Below, piece after piece: positions 15,283-24,116 of a DNA stretch of 36,929 nucleotides. The notes beneath the pieces are model-generated. The model saw only the letters and a program-made list of their open reading frames with translations, made no database searches and had not been told where the DNA came from. The position numbers and the translations under genes are program-made. Origin of the DNA: Pirellulaceae bacterium (GTDB taxonomy: Bacteria; Planctomycetota; Planctomycetia; Pirellulales; Pirellulaceae); assembly GCA_024102795.1 (NCBI GenBank), contig JAGFJK010000235.1, positions 1-36,929 on the forward strand, in the 5' to 3' direction. Position 1 is the stretch's first letter. Each line of letters opens with the position of its first letter.

Positions 15283-17307
15283 ATGCTGGCATATCTGGTC
15301 ATCCGCGAAGGGACGAAGTGGACCGACGTATTCCGTCTGGTCCCCGGCCGGACCGTGACCATCGGGAGGGCGCCGACCAACCAGATTGTGCTCAAGAACG
15401 AGCGGTGCAGTCGCAACCACGCGGAGATTTTCCTGACCGAGGGGCGGTGGACCTTACGGGACCTGGACAGTCGCAACGGGACGCGGGTGGGTGCCCAGCG
15501 GGTGACGGGCGACTATACGCTGACGCCTGGAGACGTGATCCGCATCGCGCATTGCCAACTGGCGTTCGTGCTGGATCTGTCCAAGGCGTTCGCCGATGGG
15601 AAGCCGGACGAACTGGACGTGGAGCGGGACGACGATTCAACGGCCGATCGCGTGGAACCGCCGGCGCCTCACGACACGAACGTGGGCGAGCTGACCGAGC
15701 CGACTTTGATCACGTACCGGGCGGGCCAGACTCGATTCCTGAACGCTCGGGGCGACGACGTATCGATCCCCAAGGTCGGCCAGGCGGCCGCCAAGCTCTG
15801 CCGTCTGGCGTTCGATCTGGCCAACCAGACCAATGTGATTGCGGTGGCCCGGCTGGCGCTGGACGGGCTGTTTGAAGGGACGCACGTCGATGCGGGAGCC
15901 GTGCTGCTCGCCCCGCGCGATAAGCGGGGCATCCCCGGCGAGGACGTCCTGGAGGTGATCGCCTCGCGTTCGGACAACGAACCGAACTACCATCGCGTGT
16001 CGCGGTTTCTGGCGGCCACCGTGCTGCGGGACGGCGAGGCGGTGCTGGGGCGGAACGTCGAGGGGGACAGCAACCTGGGGAGCTGCGACAGCAAGGGCGA
16101 AATCCACACGACCAGCGTCATCTGTGCCCCGATCCGCCAGGACGGGCGCGTCGTGGGTCTGGTTCACCTGTATTCGACGGTCGAGGAGCGAACGCTGGAC
16201 CCGGACGATCTGGAGTTCACGCTGGCCGTGGCGGACAACGTGGCCTTGGCGCTGAAGAATCTCGCTCGTCAGGAAGAGCTGGCCGAAAACCTGTCGCGGT
16301 CGCGAAGCGAGGTGGTGCAGTTGCGCAAGCGGCTGGGCGCCGAGAGCGAGATTATCGGCTCCAGCCCGCTGCTGGCCGGCGTTCAGCAAGAGATCGCTCG
16401 GGCGGCTCCCAGCCGCGCGACGGTGCTGATCCGGGGCGAGAGCGGCGTGGGCAAGGAGCTGGTGGCGCGGGCCGTGCATTACGCCAGTCCGCGGCGGAAG
16501 GGGCCTTTCATCTGCTTGAATTGCGCCGCTCTGTCCGAAACGCTGCTGGAGAGCGAGCTGTTCGGTCACGAGCGGGGGGCGTTCACGGGGGCCACCGAGC
16601 GGAAGGCGGGCAAGTTCGAGGCGGCCCACCAGGGAACGCTGATGCTGGACGAGATTGGCGAGATGAGCCCTTCGATCCAGGCCAAGTTTCTCCGCGTGCT
16701 GGAGGGTCATCCGTTCGAGCGGGTCGGGGGCAGCACGCCGATCAAGGTGGACGTGCGGGTGATCGCGGCCACCAATCGCGACCTGGAGAAGGCTGTTTCC
16801 GAGGGAAAATTCCGCCGCGACCTGTATTTCCGACTGCATGTCGTCGAGGTGTATGTCCCGCCGCTGCGGAAGCGGCCGGAGGACGTGATTGAGCTGGCGA
16901 GTCATTTTCTGGAACGATTCAACGCCGAGACGGGTCGCCGGCTGCGAGGCTTCACGCCCGAGGCGTTCGAGCAGATGCAACGGTATCGCTGGCCGGGCAA
17001 TGTGCGCGAGCTGAAAAACGTCGTGGAGCGGGCCGTGGTCCTGGCTCGCGGCGAATACGTCTCCGACGAGGACCTGCGGCTGTCGAACCTGGCCACGGCC
17101 AGCGAGTCGGGGGAAGTGGCGTTGCCGCAGGCCGGGTACGAAGCGTTGAGTCTGGACGAACTGGAACGGCGGCATATCGCGGCCACGCTGGAAGCCACCG
17201 CCTGGAACAAGAGCCGGGCGGCCGGCATTCTGGGGATCGAGCGATCGACCTTGGACCGCAAGATCCGCCGCTACAACCTGCGTTCTCAAGCGCCCTCGGC
17301 CGGCTGA
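15283..17307 (+). CDS. FHA-GAF-AAA+ sigma-54-dependent transcriptional activator
   Basis: A 674-residue enhancer-binding protein. Residues 20-95 form an FHA phosphothreonine-binding domain with its key residues (G28-R29, S43-R-N-H46, N65). Residues 170-325 look like a GAF sensor, 327-350 a coiled linker, and 355-590 the sigma-54-interacting AAA+ domain: Walker A GESGVGKE (385-392), the GAFTGA loop (432-437) and Walker B LMLDEIGE (453-460). A Fis-type helix-turn-helix ends the protein (WNKSRAAGILGIERSTLDRK). It remodels sigma-54 RNA polymerase at target promoters. FHA replaces the usual receiver domain, so the input is probably a Ser/Thr kinase; one lies 1.8 kb away. ATG 15283 is chosen because the FHA domain begins directly after it. 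Confidence 0.93.
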   Translation: MLAYLVIREGTKWTDVFRLVPGRTVTIGRAPTNQIVLKNERCSRNHAEIFLTEGRWTLRDLDSRNGTRVGAQRVTGDYTLTPGDVIRIAHCQLAFVLDLSKAFADGKPDELDVERDDDSTADRVEPPAPHDTNVGELTEPTLITYRAGQTRFLNARGDDVSIPKVGQAAAKLCRLAFDLANQTNVIAVARLALDGLFEGTHVDAGAVLLAPRDKRGIPGEDVLEVIASRSDNEPNYHRVSRFLAATVLRDGEAVLGRNVEGDSNLGSCDSKGEIHTTSVICAPIRQDGRVVGLVHLYSTVEERTLDPDDLEFTLAVADNVALALKNLARQEELAENLSRSRSEVVQLRKRLGAESEIIGSSPLLAGVQQEIARAAPSRATVLIRGESGVGKELVARAVHYASPRRKGPFICLNCAALSETLLESELFGHERGAFTGATERKAGKFEAAHQGTLMLDEIGEMSPSIQAKFLRVLEGHPFERVGGSTPIKVDVRVIAATNRDLEKAVSEGKFRRDLYFRLHVVEVYVPPLRKRPEDVIELASHFLERFNAETGRRLRGFTPEAFEQMQRYRWPGNVRELKNVVERAVVLARGEYVSDEDLRLSNLATASESGEVALPQAGYEALSLDELERRHIAATLEATAWNKSRAAGILGIERSTLDRKIRRYNLRSQAPSAG

Positions 17308-17981
17308 TCGTGGCGCCGGTACCAGGCGGCCAGGCGCGCCGGCGAAACGCCCAGCCGCAGCGCCGCCAGCAGCGACCAGTTGCGCATGGTCTGCCGGACC
17401 ACGCCGTGGCGCTCCCAACGTCGCGGGCTGACGAGCAGCGGTCCTGGCAGCAGCACGGGCCAGGCCAGGCGGCGCAAACGGCGCATCAGCAGGACGTCCT
17501 CCATCAACGGCACTTCGGGGAACCCGCCCAGTTGTTGAAAAATCTCCCGCCGCACGAAGATCCCCTGATCGCCGTACGGCATGCCTTGCCAGCGCACTCG
17601 CCAGGCATTGCCCCATTCCAGGCAACGGTAGACGCGCCGCGGGCTGTCGATCCGCTGGCGGAACGCGCCGCACAGCCGGCGGGGATTGCCGAGCGCCTCG
17701 CGGATCTGATCGGCGGCGCGGGGCGAGAGGCGGTTGTCGGCGTGCTGAAACAGCAGCACGTCGCCCCGGGCGCTGGCGGCGCCCGCATTTTGCTGCGCGG
17801 CCCGGCCCGCCGGACTGCGCAGGGACCGGCAGTTCAGGCGTTCCAGCAGTTGCCACGTTCCATCGGTGCTGCCGCCGTCGACCACCAGCACCTCGTCCAC
17901 GCCCGCCCGCCAGCCGGAATCGACGGCCGCCGCGATGCATGCCAGCTCGTTGATGACGGGAATGACGAGGCTGATGTTCAC
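17286..17981 (-). CDS. Family 2 glycosyltransferase (TIGR04283-like)
   Basis: A 231-residue GT-A glycosyltransferase. MNISLVIPVINEL opens the nucleotide-sugar fold, VLVVDGGSTDGTW (residues 31-43) is the first nucleotide-binding motif, GRAAQQNAGA (59-68) is characteristic of the TIGR04283 group, and FQHADNRL (78-85) holds the metal-binding Asp. The short length and GRAxQxNxGA text distinguish it from ordinary GT2 enzymes; relatives are linked to radical-SAM/selenodomain genes, none of which is here. The start is GTG 17981; no other start fits the conserved N-terminus. Its last 22 bp overlap the end of the convergent activator gene. Confidence 0.88.
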   Translation of the reverse strand: MNISLVIPVINELACIAAAVDSGWRAGVDEVLVVDGGSTDGTWQLLERLNCRSLRSPAGRAAQQNAGAASARGDVLLFQHADNRLSPRAADQIREALGNPRRLCGAFRQRIDSPRRVYRCLEWGNAWRVRWQGMPYGDQGIFVRREIFQQLGGFPEVPLMEDVLLMRRLRRLAWPVLLPGPLLVSPRRWERHGVVRQTMRNWSLLAALRLGVSPARLAAWYRRHDQPAEGA

Positions 17982-17997
17982 GATTCGTCGAGCTTCA

Positions 17998-18026
17998 TGG
18001 GCAGGGCCGGGCAGGAACAGTATAAT
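17998..18026 (+). promoter_or_regulatory. Sigma-70 promoter for the Gfo/Idh/MocA gene
   Basis: A perfect TATAAT (18021-18026) is preceded after 17 bases by TGGGCA (17998-18003, four of six matches). It lies in the divergent gap, 66 bases before ATG 18092. Confidence 0.5.
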
Positions 18027-18091
18027 GCGCCGAGCAACTCGCCGAGCGGGTGTGGGGCGAGTGTCGTGTAGCCGGGCCAGTGGGAGACCGC

Positions 18092-19105
18092 ATGAGATTG
18101 CGAGTGGGGGTTGTCGGGCTGGGAGCGGCCTGGGAATCCAGGCATCGTCCGGCGCTGCGTGCGCTGGCCGACCGGTTCGAGGTGCGGGCGATCTGCACGG
18201 ACGTGACGGCGGTGGCGGAGCGGACGGCTCGCGAATTTGAAGCGGTGGCCGTGGACGGCTTCCGCGCTCTGGCCAGCCGGTCGGATGTCGACGTGATCCT
18301 GATGCTTTCGCCGGACTGGTACGGGCCGTTGCCCATTCTGGCGGCCTGCGACGCCGGCAAGGCGGTGTACTGCGCCAGCGCGTTGGACATTGAACCGTCG
18401 CGCGCCGGGGAGATCCGGCAGCGAGTGGAGCAGTCGGGCGTGGCGTTCATGGCCGAGTTTCCCCGGCGGCACACGCCAGCCACCTTGCGGCTGAAGGAAT
18501 TGATCGCCACTCGGTTGGGTCAGCCGCGGCTGTTGTTCTGCCACGAACGGCTCAAGCTTTCGGCCGGCCACGGCCAGGCGCGTCCGGCGGGCGCCCCGAC
18601 GGAGTCGATGCGGCACATGATGGAGCTGGTCGACTGGTGCCGCTATGTGGTGGGGCACGAACCGGGGACCGTGGTCGGCGTCGAACATCGGGGTCCCAGC
18701 GATGCCGCGCCGGACTACCGGATGATGAGCCTGGACTTTTCGCCGCCCGATGCGCCGGGAACCGGACCGCTGGCTCAGATCAGTTGCGGTTCGTATCTGC
18801 CGGCCACGTGGCACGAGGCCGTTTCGTTTCGGCCGCCGGCCGGCTTGCAGGTGTCTTGCGAGCATGGCGTGGCGTTTGTCGACTTGCCCGCCTCGCTGAT
18901 CTGGTTCGACCGCGCCGGCCGGCACCAGGAGTCGCTGGACAGCGAACGGCCGGTGGGCGAGCAGTTGCTGACGCAGTTCTATCGGGCGGTGACCAGCCTC
19001 GTGCGCAAGATGGGCGACCTGGAAGACGCCTACCGCGCCTTGCGGATCGTGCAGGCTGCGCGGCAGAGCCGTGAGGAAGGCCGCCGGCTGCCGCTGGAGT
19101 TCTAG
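18092..19105 (+). CDS. Gfo/Idh/MocA family oxidoreductase
   Basis: A 337-residue NAD(P)-dependent dehydrogenase-like protein. The N-terminal Rossmann fold starts with RVGVVGLGAAWESRHRPAL, and the C-terminal half has the mixed beta-sheet typical of the family. The EKP motif, whose Lys helps catalysis, should follow the fifth strand; here GKAVYCASALDIEPS occupies that place, so the usual catalytic Lys seems absent. Either another residue serves or it is a non-standard member. No signal peptide, so cytoplasmic. ATG 18092 has GGGAG upstream. Its stop overlaps the convergent kinase gene by four bases. Substrate unknown. Confidence 0.85.
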   Translation: MRLRVGVVGLGAAWESRHRPALRALADRFEVRAICTDVTAVAERTAREFEAVAVDGFRALASRSDVDVILMLSPDWYGPLPILAACDAGKAVYCASALDIEPSRAGEIRQRVEQSGVAFMAEFPRRHTPATLRLKELIATRLGQPRLLFCHERLKLSAGHGQARPAGAPTESMRHMMELVDWCRYVVGHEPGTVVGVEHRGPSDAAPDYRMMSLDFSPPDAPGTGPLAQISCGSYLPATWHEAVSFRPPAGLQVSCEHGVAFVDLPASLIWFDRAGRHQESLDSERPVGEQLLTQFYRAVTSLVRKMGDLEDAYRALRIVQAARQSREEGRRLPLEF

Positions 19106-20220
19106 CGGCCCTCCAGCTCTTCCAGATCCTTGACCTCTTCCAACCAGAGCCGGATTTCGTTGTCGTATTCGCTGGCCATGTCGCTCATGATCAACTGCCG
19201 GTGGAAGGCCGCCGCGCCGCCCTTGACCAGTTCGGCCGCCTCGGCGCTGGGAAATCGCTTGGTCGGATCGCAGGCAATCAAACCGCGGCAGAAGTTCATC
19301 AGCAGCGAATTGACCGTCACCTCCTGCGGCAGGATCTCGTCCAGCCGCTGCGGCAGTTGCCGCTTGGCTTCCAGCAGGTCCTTGAACTTTTCCTTGCCGG
19401 CAAAAGGCTGGATGCCCGACAGCAGTTCAACCAGCACATATCCCAGGGATGCCAGGTCGCTGCGCGGCGTGCAATCGCTGCCTTCCAGGACTTCGGGGGC
19501 CGCGTAGGTCGGCGTGCAGGTCCGCAGGGTCGGCGGTTCCCCGGTGTCAAAGGCCGATCCGATATCAATGATCTTGGCGTTGCCCGTCCGTTTCAGCATC
19601 ACGTTGGCCGGTTTCACGTCGCCGTGGACAATCCCTTCGCGGTGCAGCGCGGCCAAGGCGGCCAGGCAGTCGCGAACAATCGCCACGGCCACTCCCGGCT
19701 TGAACCGCGGCTGAACCGGGCCGCGCGTGACAATGACCCGATTGATGTATTCCCAGCGGCGGGCACTCACCCGATGCTCGATCCGCTGCAACATGTCGCT
19801 GACCAGCAGCCGCCGCAGGTCGTAACCGTCGATCCATTCCATGACCATCAGCCGGATGCGGTTGCGGTCCACGAAGTTGTGGACGTCCAGCAGATTGTCC
19901 TGCTGAATCTGGGCCACGCGAGCGGCCACGCGGGCGATCCGTTCCATGGCCAGGTCGTAAAGCTGCGAGCTGGCGAACCGTTCGGGCGAGAACACCTTGA
20001 TGGCAACCGGCAGGGTGAAGCTGTCGGCGCCGCGCTGCTCGGACAGAAACACCTTGCCTTGCCCGCCGCTGCCCAGCAGCTTGTGCAGGTGATGGTGGGA
20101 AGTCCAGTGAAGCCGCTTCTCGCTGAGAATGCCGTGGTACCGCGACACCAGTTCGTTGGTGGGCGCCGGCACGAGGCGGCCCTGAGTCAGCGTGGGGTCG
20201 TGCATCGTGGTCGTCAGCAT
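19102..20220 (-). CDS. Cytosolic Ser/Thr protein kinase (Hanks type)
   Basis: A 372-residue kinase without a membrane segment or sensor domain. The Gly loop is LGSGGQGKVF (residues 49-58), the ATP-binding Lys is Lys75 in VAIKVF, the catalytic loop is HGDVKPANVM (199-208), the metal-binding Asp is Asp219 in IIDIGSAF, and YAAPEVLEG (239-247) is the APE segment. HGD replaces HRD and DIG replaces DFG, as in some bacterial kinases; the catalytic Asp and Lys and Asn206 are kept, so activity is likely. ATG 20220 has GAGGTG upstream. It may phosphorylate targets read by FHA domains, such as the activator at 15283-17307 (inference). Confidence 0.92.
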   Translation of the reverse strand: MLTTTMHDPTLTQGRLVPAPTNELVSRYHGILSEKRLHWTSHHHLHKLLGSGGQGKVFLSEQRGADSFTLPVAIKVFSPERFASSQLYDLAMERIARVAARVAQIQQDNLLDVHNFVDRNRIRLMVMEWIDGYDLRRLLVSDMLQRIEHRVSARRWEYINRVIVTRGPVQPRFKPGVAVAIVRDCLAALAALHREGIVHGDVKPANVMLKRTGNAKIIDIGSAFDTGEPPTLRTCTPTYAAPEVLEGSDCTPRSDLASLGYVLVELLSGIQPFAGKEKFKDLLEAKRQLPQRLDEILPQEVTVNSLLMNFCRGLIACDPTKRFPSAEAAELVKGGAAAFHRQLIMSDMASEYDNEIRLWLEEVKDLEELEGR

Positions 20221-20273
20221 CGGGCACCTCGTGGCGGGAGATCAGCGAGCGGCATTTGGCAGGCCGCTGTATC

Positions 20274-21269
20274 TTAACGCTCGGCCTTGCCCAGCGTCCA
20301 GACGAATGCGGATCGGCGCGTGGGAAAGCCCAGTCGCTTGTCCACGAGGTTTTCCAGCGGCTGACCGGCCAGATAGCGGCGCAGATTCTCGCAGGCGAAT
20401 TGCGTGGTCACGTCGACGCGGTTGGCTGCCTGAGCGCCGACGTGCGGGGTGATGATGACATTTTCCAGATCCCACAGCGGGCTGTCGGCCGGCAGCGGTT
20501 CGACTTGCGTGACGTCCAGGCCGGCGCCACCCAGGTGGCCCGATCGCAGGGCGTCGACCAGCGCGCTTTCCACGACGACCGGGCCGCGAGCGACGTTGAT
20601 CAGCAGTGCGCCGCGGCGCATGCGCGCCAGCGCCGCGGCGTCGATCAGGCCCGTGGTCTGGGCGGTCAAGGGGACGCACAAGATCAAGATGTCGACCAGC
20701 GGCAACAGTTCGTCCAGACCGTCGGCCGGCCACAGCCGTTCGACTTCGGGTGGCCGGTCGGCGGGAAACATGTCGGTCGCCAGCAGGCGGGTCTTGAACG
20801 GCGCCAGCACCTGGACCAGTCGCCGCCCGTTGCCGCCCAGACCGACGATTCCCACCGTGGCCCCGTGCAGATCGCGCGTCGGCCGGCGGATGAACTCCCG
20901 CCGCTCGGCCGCGCGGAAAAACGCCGGCAGGCTCCGCAGCAGGCCCAGGCAGAGAGCCAGCGTTTGTTCGGCCACCTGGTCGGCGAACAGTCCCGATGCG
21001 CTGGTGACCAGAATGTCCGACGCCACCACTTCGGGCGTCAAGCAGTGATCCAGGCCGGCGGCCGAGGATTGAATCCAGCGCAACCGGCCCTGCGCCACCA
21101 CCTGCGGCCAGGGGACGGGCACCTTGGCATGGCCGATGAAGACGTCGGCCCGCAAAATTTCGCGGGAAATACGTTCCTGGCCGGCGTCGACGATCTCGGC
21201 CTCCGGCGCCGCCGCCCGCAATTCCGCCCGATGCCGCTCGGAAACCGGATAGCAGAGCACGATTCTCAT
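20274..21269 (-). CDS. D-isomer-specific 2-hydroxyacid dehydrogenase
   Basis: A 331-residue NAD-dependent dehydrogenase. The Rossmann motif is GIVGLGGNGRR (residues 140-150), and the catalytic set is Arg228 (INVARGPVV), Glu257 (LDVTQVEPLP) and His276 (ITPHVGA). Such enzymes interconvert 2-keto and D-2-hydroxy acids (glyoxylate, hydroxypyruvate, phosphoglycerate relatives); the exact substrate cannot be told. It is too short for a SerA with regulatory domains. ATG 21269 begins the first beta strand directly and has GGGAGAA upstream. It is transcribed away from the DoxX operon and lies 53 bp before the kinase gene on the same strand. Confidence 0.92.
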   Translation of the reverse strand: MRIVLCYPVSERHRAELRAAAPEAEIVDAGQERISREILRADVFIGHAKVPVPWPQVVAQGRLRWIQSSAAGLDHCLTPEVVASDILVTSASGLFADQVAEQTLALCLGLLRSLPAFFRAAERREFIRRPTRDLHGATVGIVGLGGNGRRLVQVLAPFKTRLLATDMFPADRPPEVERLWPADGLDELLPLVDILILCVPLTAQTTGLIDAAALARMRRGALLINVARGPVVVESALVDALRSGHLGGAGLDVTQVEPLPADSPLWDLENVIITPHVGAQAANRVDVTTQFACENLRRYLAGQPLENLVDKRLGFPTRRSAFVWTLGKAER

Positions 21270-21307
21270 GGTGGGCGATTCTCCCCGGAACGCGGCCCGC
21301 GCGGTGG

Positions 21308-21336
21308 TTGGCGATCGAGTGGAATTCGACAATAAT
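21308..21336 (+). promoter_or_regulatory. Sigma-70 promoter for the DoxX operon
   Basis: TTGGCG (21308-21313), 17 bases, AATAAT (21331-21336), with four and five of six matches. It lies in an AT-rich island 55 bases before ATG 21392 and supports that start over an earlier in-frame TTG. Confidence 0.5.
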
Positions 21337-21391
21337 AAGGGAAGTTTCCCGTAGACGGCAGGTGACGAGGAGCATACCGCTGATTGCCCGC

Positions 21392-22294
21392 ATGCGACGG
21401 TTCGGATTTCTGACGGCGTTGGTGCTGCTTGGCCTGCGGCTGGCCGTGGGTTGGCACTTCTTTCAGGAAGGCGCCTCCAAGCTGCAAGGCACCTGGTCGT
21501 CGGCTGGATTCTTCAGCAACGCCAAGGGCCCGCTGGCGGATTTCTACGCCGGGCTGGTCTGGGACGCCGATGGCCGCTACCGACTGAACCTGGATACCAC
21601 GCTCGAATCCTGGGATCGCTTTCGCGCTCAGGTGGTAAACCACTACGGTCTGGACGAAGCGCAGCAGAAGCAGGCGGCCAGGGTTCTGGAACAGCACGAG
21701 CAGCAGTTGCGGTGGGTCCTGGAATCCAACAGCGAGGAGATCGCCAAGTACTTCCGCGGCCTGGAGCGCCGCCAGCAGCAGCGCGCGCGGCCGGAGATGG
21801 AACAGGTCGTGTCGCTGCGCCAGCAGGGCGAGTCGCTGGAGACCGAACTGCGGCAGGCCCGCGGGCCCTGGCTGGCCACCATCGACCGCCTCTGGCGCGG
21901 CTACGAACAGCAGATGAACGCGGTGGCCACGCCCGAACAGGCCGCGCGGGGGCCGATCAGCCTGGAGCGACCGGGGCGGCGGCCGTTTGACACCGAGTGG
22001 ATGGACGGGCGGGTGCCGTACTTCGACCTGTTGATCGGCGTCTGTTTGATCCTTGGCTTCTGCACTCGTCCCGCAGCCCTGGCCGGGGCCGGGTTCCTGG
22101 CACTGGTCGTCAGCACGCAGTGGCCCGGGGCCGAAGGTGCGGCGCCGACCTACTATCAAGTCGTGGAATTGCTGGCCTTGCTGGTGCTGGCGGGCACCGG
22201 GGCCGGACGCTTTGCCGGGCTCGACTACATCGTGGAAGCCGCGCGGCTGCGTTTGTTCCCGCCCAGACTGGCCACACAGGAAGCTCGCACATGA
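21392..22294 (+). CDS. DoxX family membrane protein with a large soluble insertion
   Basis: A 300-residue inner-membrane protein. The first helix (residues 6-26) ends in GWHFFQEGASKL, a typical DoxX opening. The usual second helix is delayed: about 150 charged, helical residues (45-195) lie in between, then GRVPYFDLLIGVCLILGFCTRPAALAGAGF and two more helices follow. Ordinary DoxX proteins are 130-160 residues, so the insert doubles the size; it probably sits outside the cytoplasm. DoxX proteins relate to thiosulfate:quinone oxidoreductase subunits and quinone-linked functions. The stop overlaps the next gene (ATGA, 22291-22294), so it is made together with an exported oxidoreductase and may pass electrons to or from it (inference). 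Confidence 0.88.
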   Translation: MRRFGFLTALVLLGLRLAVGWHFFQEGASKLQGTWSSAGFFSNAKGPLADFYAGLVWDADGRYRLNLDTTLESWDRFRAQVVNHYGLDEAQQKQAARVLEQHEQQLRWVLESNSEEIAKYFRGLERRQQQRARPEMEQVVSLRQQGESLETELRQARGPWLATIDRLWRGYEQQMNAVATPEQAARGPISLERPGRRPFDTEWMDGRVPYFDLLIGVCLILGFCTRPAALAGAGFLALVVSTQWPGAEGAAPTYYQVVELLALLVLAGTGAGRFAGLDYIVEAARLRLFPPRLATQEART

Positions 22295-24084
22295 ACTTGA
22301 CGCCTGAACAGAAAACGATCGGCCAAGACAACTACCATGAAGCGGTGGGCTTTTCCCGCCGCGACTTCCTCAAGGGAGTGATCGCCGCCGGCGCTGTGTC
22401 GGGAGCTGGCCTGGGGGCCATGTACTTCGGTTACGGCAAGGTGACCGACCCGGTCCGCGTGGGCGTGATCGGCACGGGGGACGAAGGGAACGTGTTGATC
22501 GGCGCCATCAACCCCGACTACGTGCAGGTGGTGGCCATCGCCGACATCCGGCCCTACAACATCCACCGCGCATTCCATGGCGACTGGTCCTCGCCGGCCG
22601 CCCTGGACGCTCGCCCCGGACTGATGAAGCGTTACGGCTGGAACAGCGAGGACGAGGCCCGCAAACATGTCCGCGTCTACTCGGACGACTACCGCGAGCT
22701 GCTGGCCAACGACGACGTGGAGGCGGTGATCATCGCCTTGCCGCTGCACCTGCATGCCGAGGCGTCGATCGAGGCGATGAAGGCCGGCAAGCACGTGCTG
22801 ACCGAAAAACTGATGGCCCACAACGTGGCTCAGTGCAAGGTGATGGCTCGCGTGGCCCGCCAGCAGGATCTGTACCTGGCCACCGGCCACCAGCGGCACT
22901 ACAGCGTGCTGTACGACAACGCGGTCAACCTGATCCGCTGGGGACTGCTGGGCGAACTGCATCACATCCGAGCTCAATGGCACCGCGGCAACCTGCCTGG
23001 CACGGACAGTTGGCAGCAGCCGATCCCGGGCGGCGAAGTGCCCTACGGCAGTCCAGGCGCGGAACGGATCGACCCGATTGCCGAGTCGATCGTGGCTTGG
23101 GAAAAGGCGCTGCCCGGCCAGAAGGATCCGGCCAAGCACGATCAAATGGCCCGGCGGCTGGCCCAGTGGAAGGCCTGGGACTCGGACAAGAACATCAAGC
23201 CGACTGACTACGGCTATCGCGAAATCGTCATGCCCGATGGCACTCGCCGCCCGCCGATGGAGGAGCTGTGCCGCTGGCGGTTGTGGGAACGCACCGGCGG
23301 CGGTCTGATGGCCGAACTGGGCAGCCACCAACTGGACGCGGCCAGCATCTTTGTCAGCGCCCTGCGGCAAGACGGCAAGAAGGCGCATCCGTTGAACGTC
23401 CACGCGGTGGGCGGCCGCCATATCTTCGGAATGGATCGCGACGCCGAAGACCATGTGTACTGCATGTTCGAATTCCCCGGTCCGGGTTACGACCCGACTT
23501 TCGACGTGGGCTACCGCGATCCGGTGCTCAACCTGCCCGATCCCAAGACGGGGGTGCCGGCGTACGAGCAAGATCCCAACAAACGGATCGTCGTCACCTA
23601 CTCGTCGATCATGGGGAACGGTTTCGGCGGCTACGGCGAAGTAGTCATGGGAACCAAGGGCACGCTGGTCCTGGAGCGCGAGCAGGAAGTGATGCTGTAC
23701 GCGGGTTCTTCCACGTCGTCATCCGTCTCGGTCAAGGACGATGGCGGCGGGCCGACGATGGACACCAGCGCCAGCGGCAATTACGCCGCGGCCGCCAAGA
23801 CCGCGGCCAGCGCGGGCCCGGTCAGCCGCGGGTACACCGAGGAGATCGAGCACTGGGCCTGGTGCATCCGCAACAAGTCGCCGGAGAATCAGCCGCGCTG
23901 CCGCCCCGAAGTGGCCCTGGGCGACGCCGTGATCGCCTTGACCACCAACGTGGCGATCCGGCGCGGCAGCACGGGCGAGGGCGGTTATGTGAAGTTCGAC
24001 GAAGCCTGGTACGATATCGACAACGACGCGACTCCCGATGGCAGCGACGTCAACCAGGAAACGCAGCGACTGGTCAAGGCCTGA
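22291..24084 (+). CDS. TAT-exported Gfo/Idh/MocA family oxidoreductase
   Basis: A 597-residue protein. A twin-arginine signal is visible at residues 20-45 (GFSRRDFLKGV, then a Gly/Ala-rich core), so it is exported folded, presumably with its NAD(P). The Rossmann fold begins at RVGVIGTGDEGNVL (56-69) and the motif GKHVLTEKLMAHN (around 165-180) is the EKP equivalent. The length is well above the usual 350-450 because of insertions in the C-terminal half, including a Ser/Thr-rich stretch near 470. Such exported dehydrogenases are numerous in planctomycetes and are thought to act on sugars or polysaccharide breakdown products. ATG 22291 overlaps the DoxX stop. Confidence 0.93.
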   Translation: MNLTPEQKTIGQDNYHEAVGFSRRDFLKGVIAAGAVSGAGLGAMYFGYGKVTDPVRVGVIGTGDEGNVLIGAINPDYVQVVAIADIRPYNIHRAFHGDWSSPAALDARPGLMKRYGWNSEDEARKHVRVYSDDYRELLANDDVEAVIIALPLHLHAEASIEAMKAGKHVLTEKLMAHNVAQCKVMARVARQQDLYLATGHQRHYSVLYDNAVNLIRWGLLGELHHIRAQWHRGNLPGTDSWQQPIPGGEVPYGSPGAERIDPIAESIVAWEKALPGQKDPAKHDQMARRLAQWKAWDSDKNIKPTDYGYREIVMPDGTRRPPMEELCRWRLWERTGGGLMAELGSHQLDAASIFVSALRQDGKKAHPLNVHAVGGRHIFGMDRDAEDHVYCMFEFPGPGYDPTFDVGYRDPVLNLPDPKTGVPAYEQDPNKRIVVTYSSIMGNGFGGYGEVVMGTKGTLVLEREQEVMLYAGSSTSSSVSVKDDGGGPTMDTSASGNYAAAAKTAASAGPVSRGYTEEIEHWAWCIRNKSPENQPRCRPEVALGDAVIALTTNVAIRRGSTGEGGYVKFDEAWYDIDNDATPDGSDVNQETQRLVKA

Positions 24085-24116
24085 ACAAGCAAGGCGGTGG
24101 ACGAAAGGCGGAACCC

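Noticed and set aside
17286-17307. Convergent overlaps of gene ends (22 bp here, 4 bp at 19102, 15 bp at 25607) as possible antisense control
   Set aside because: Such short tail overlaps are common in compact genomes and nothing else points to regulation.
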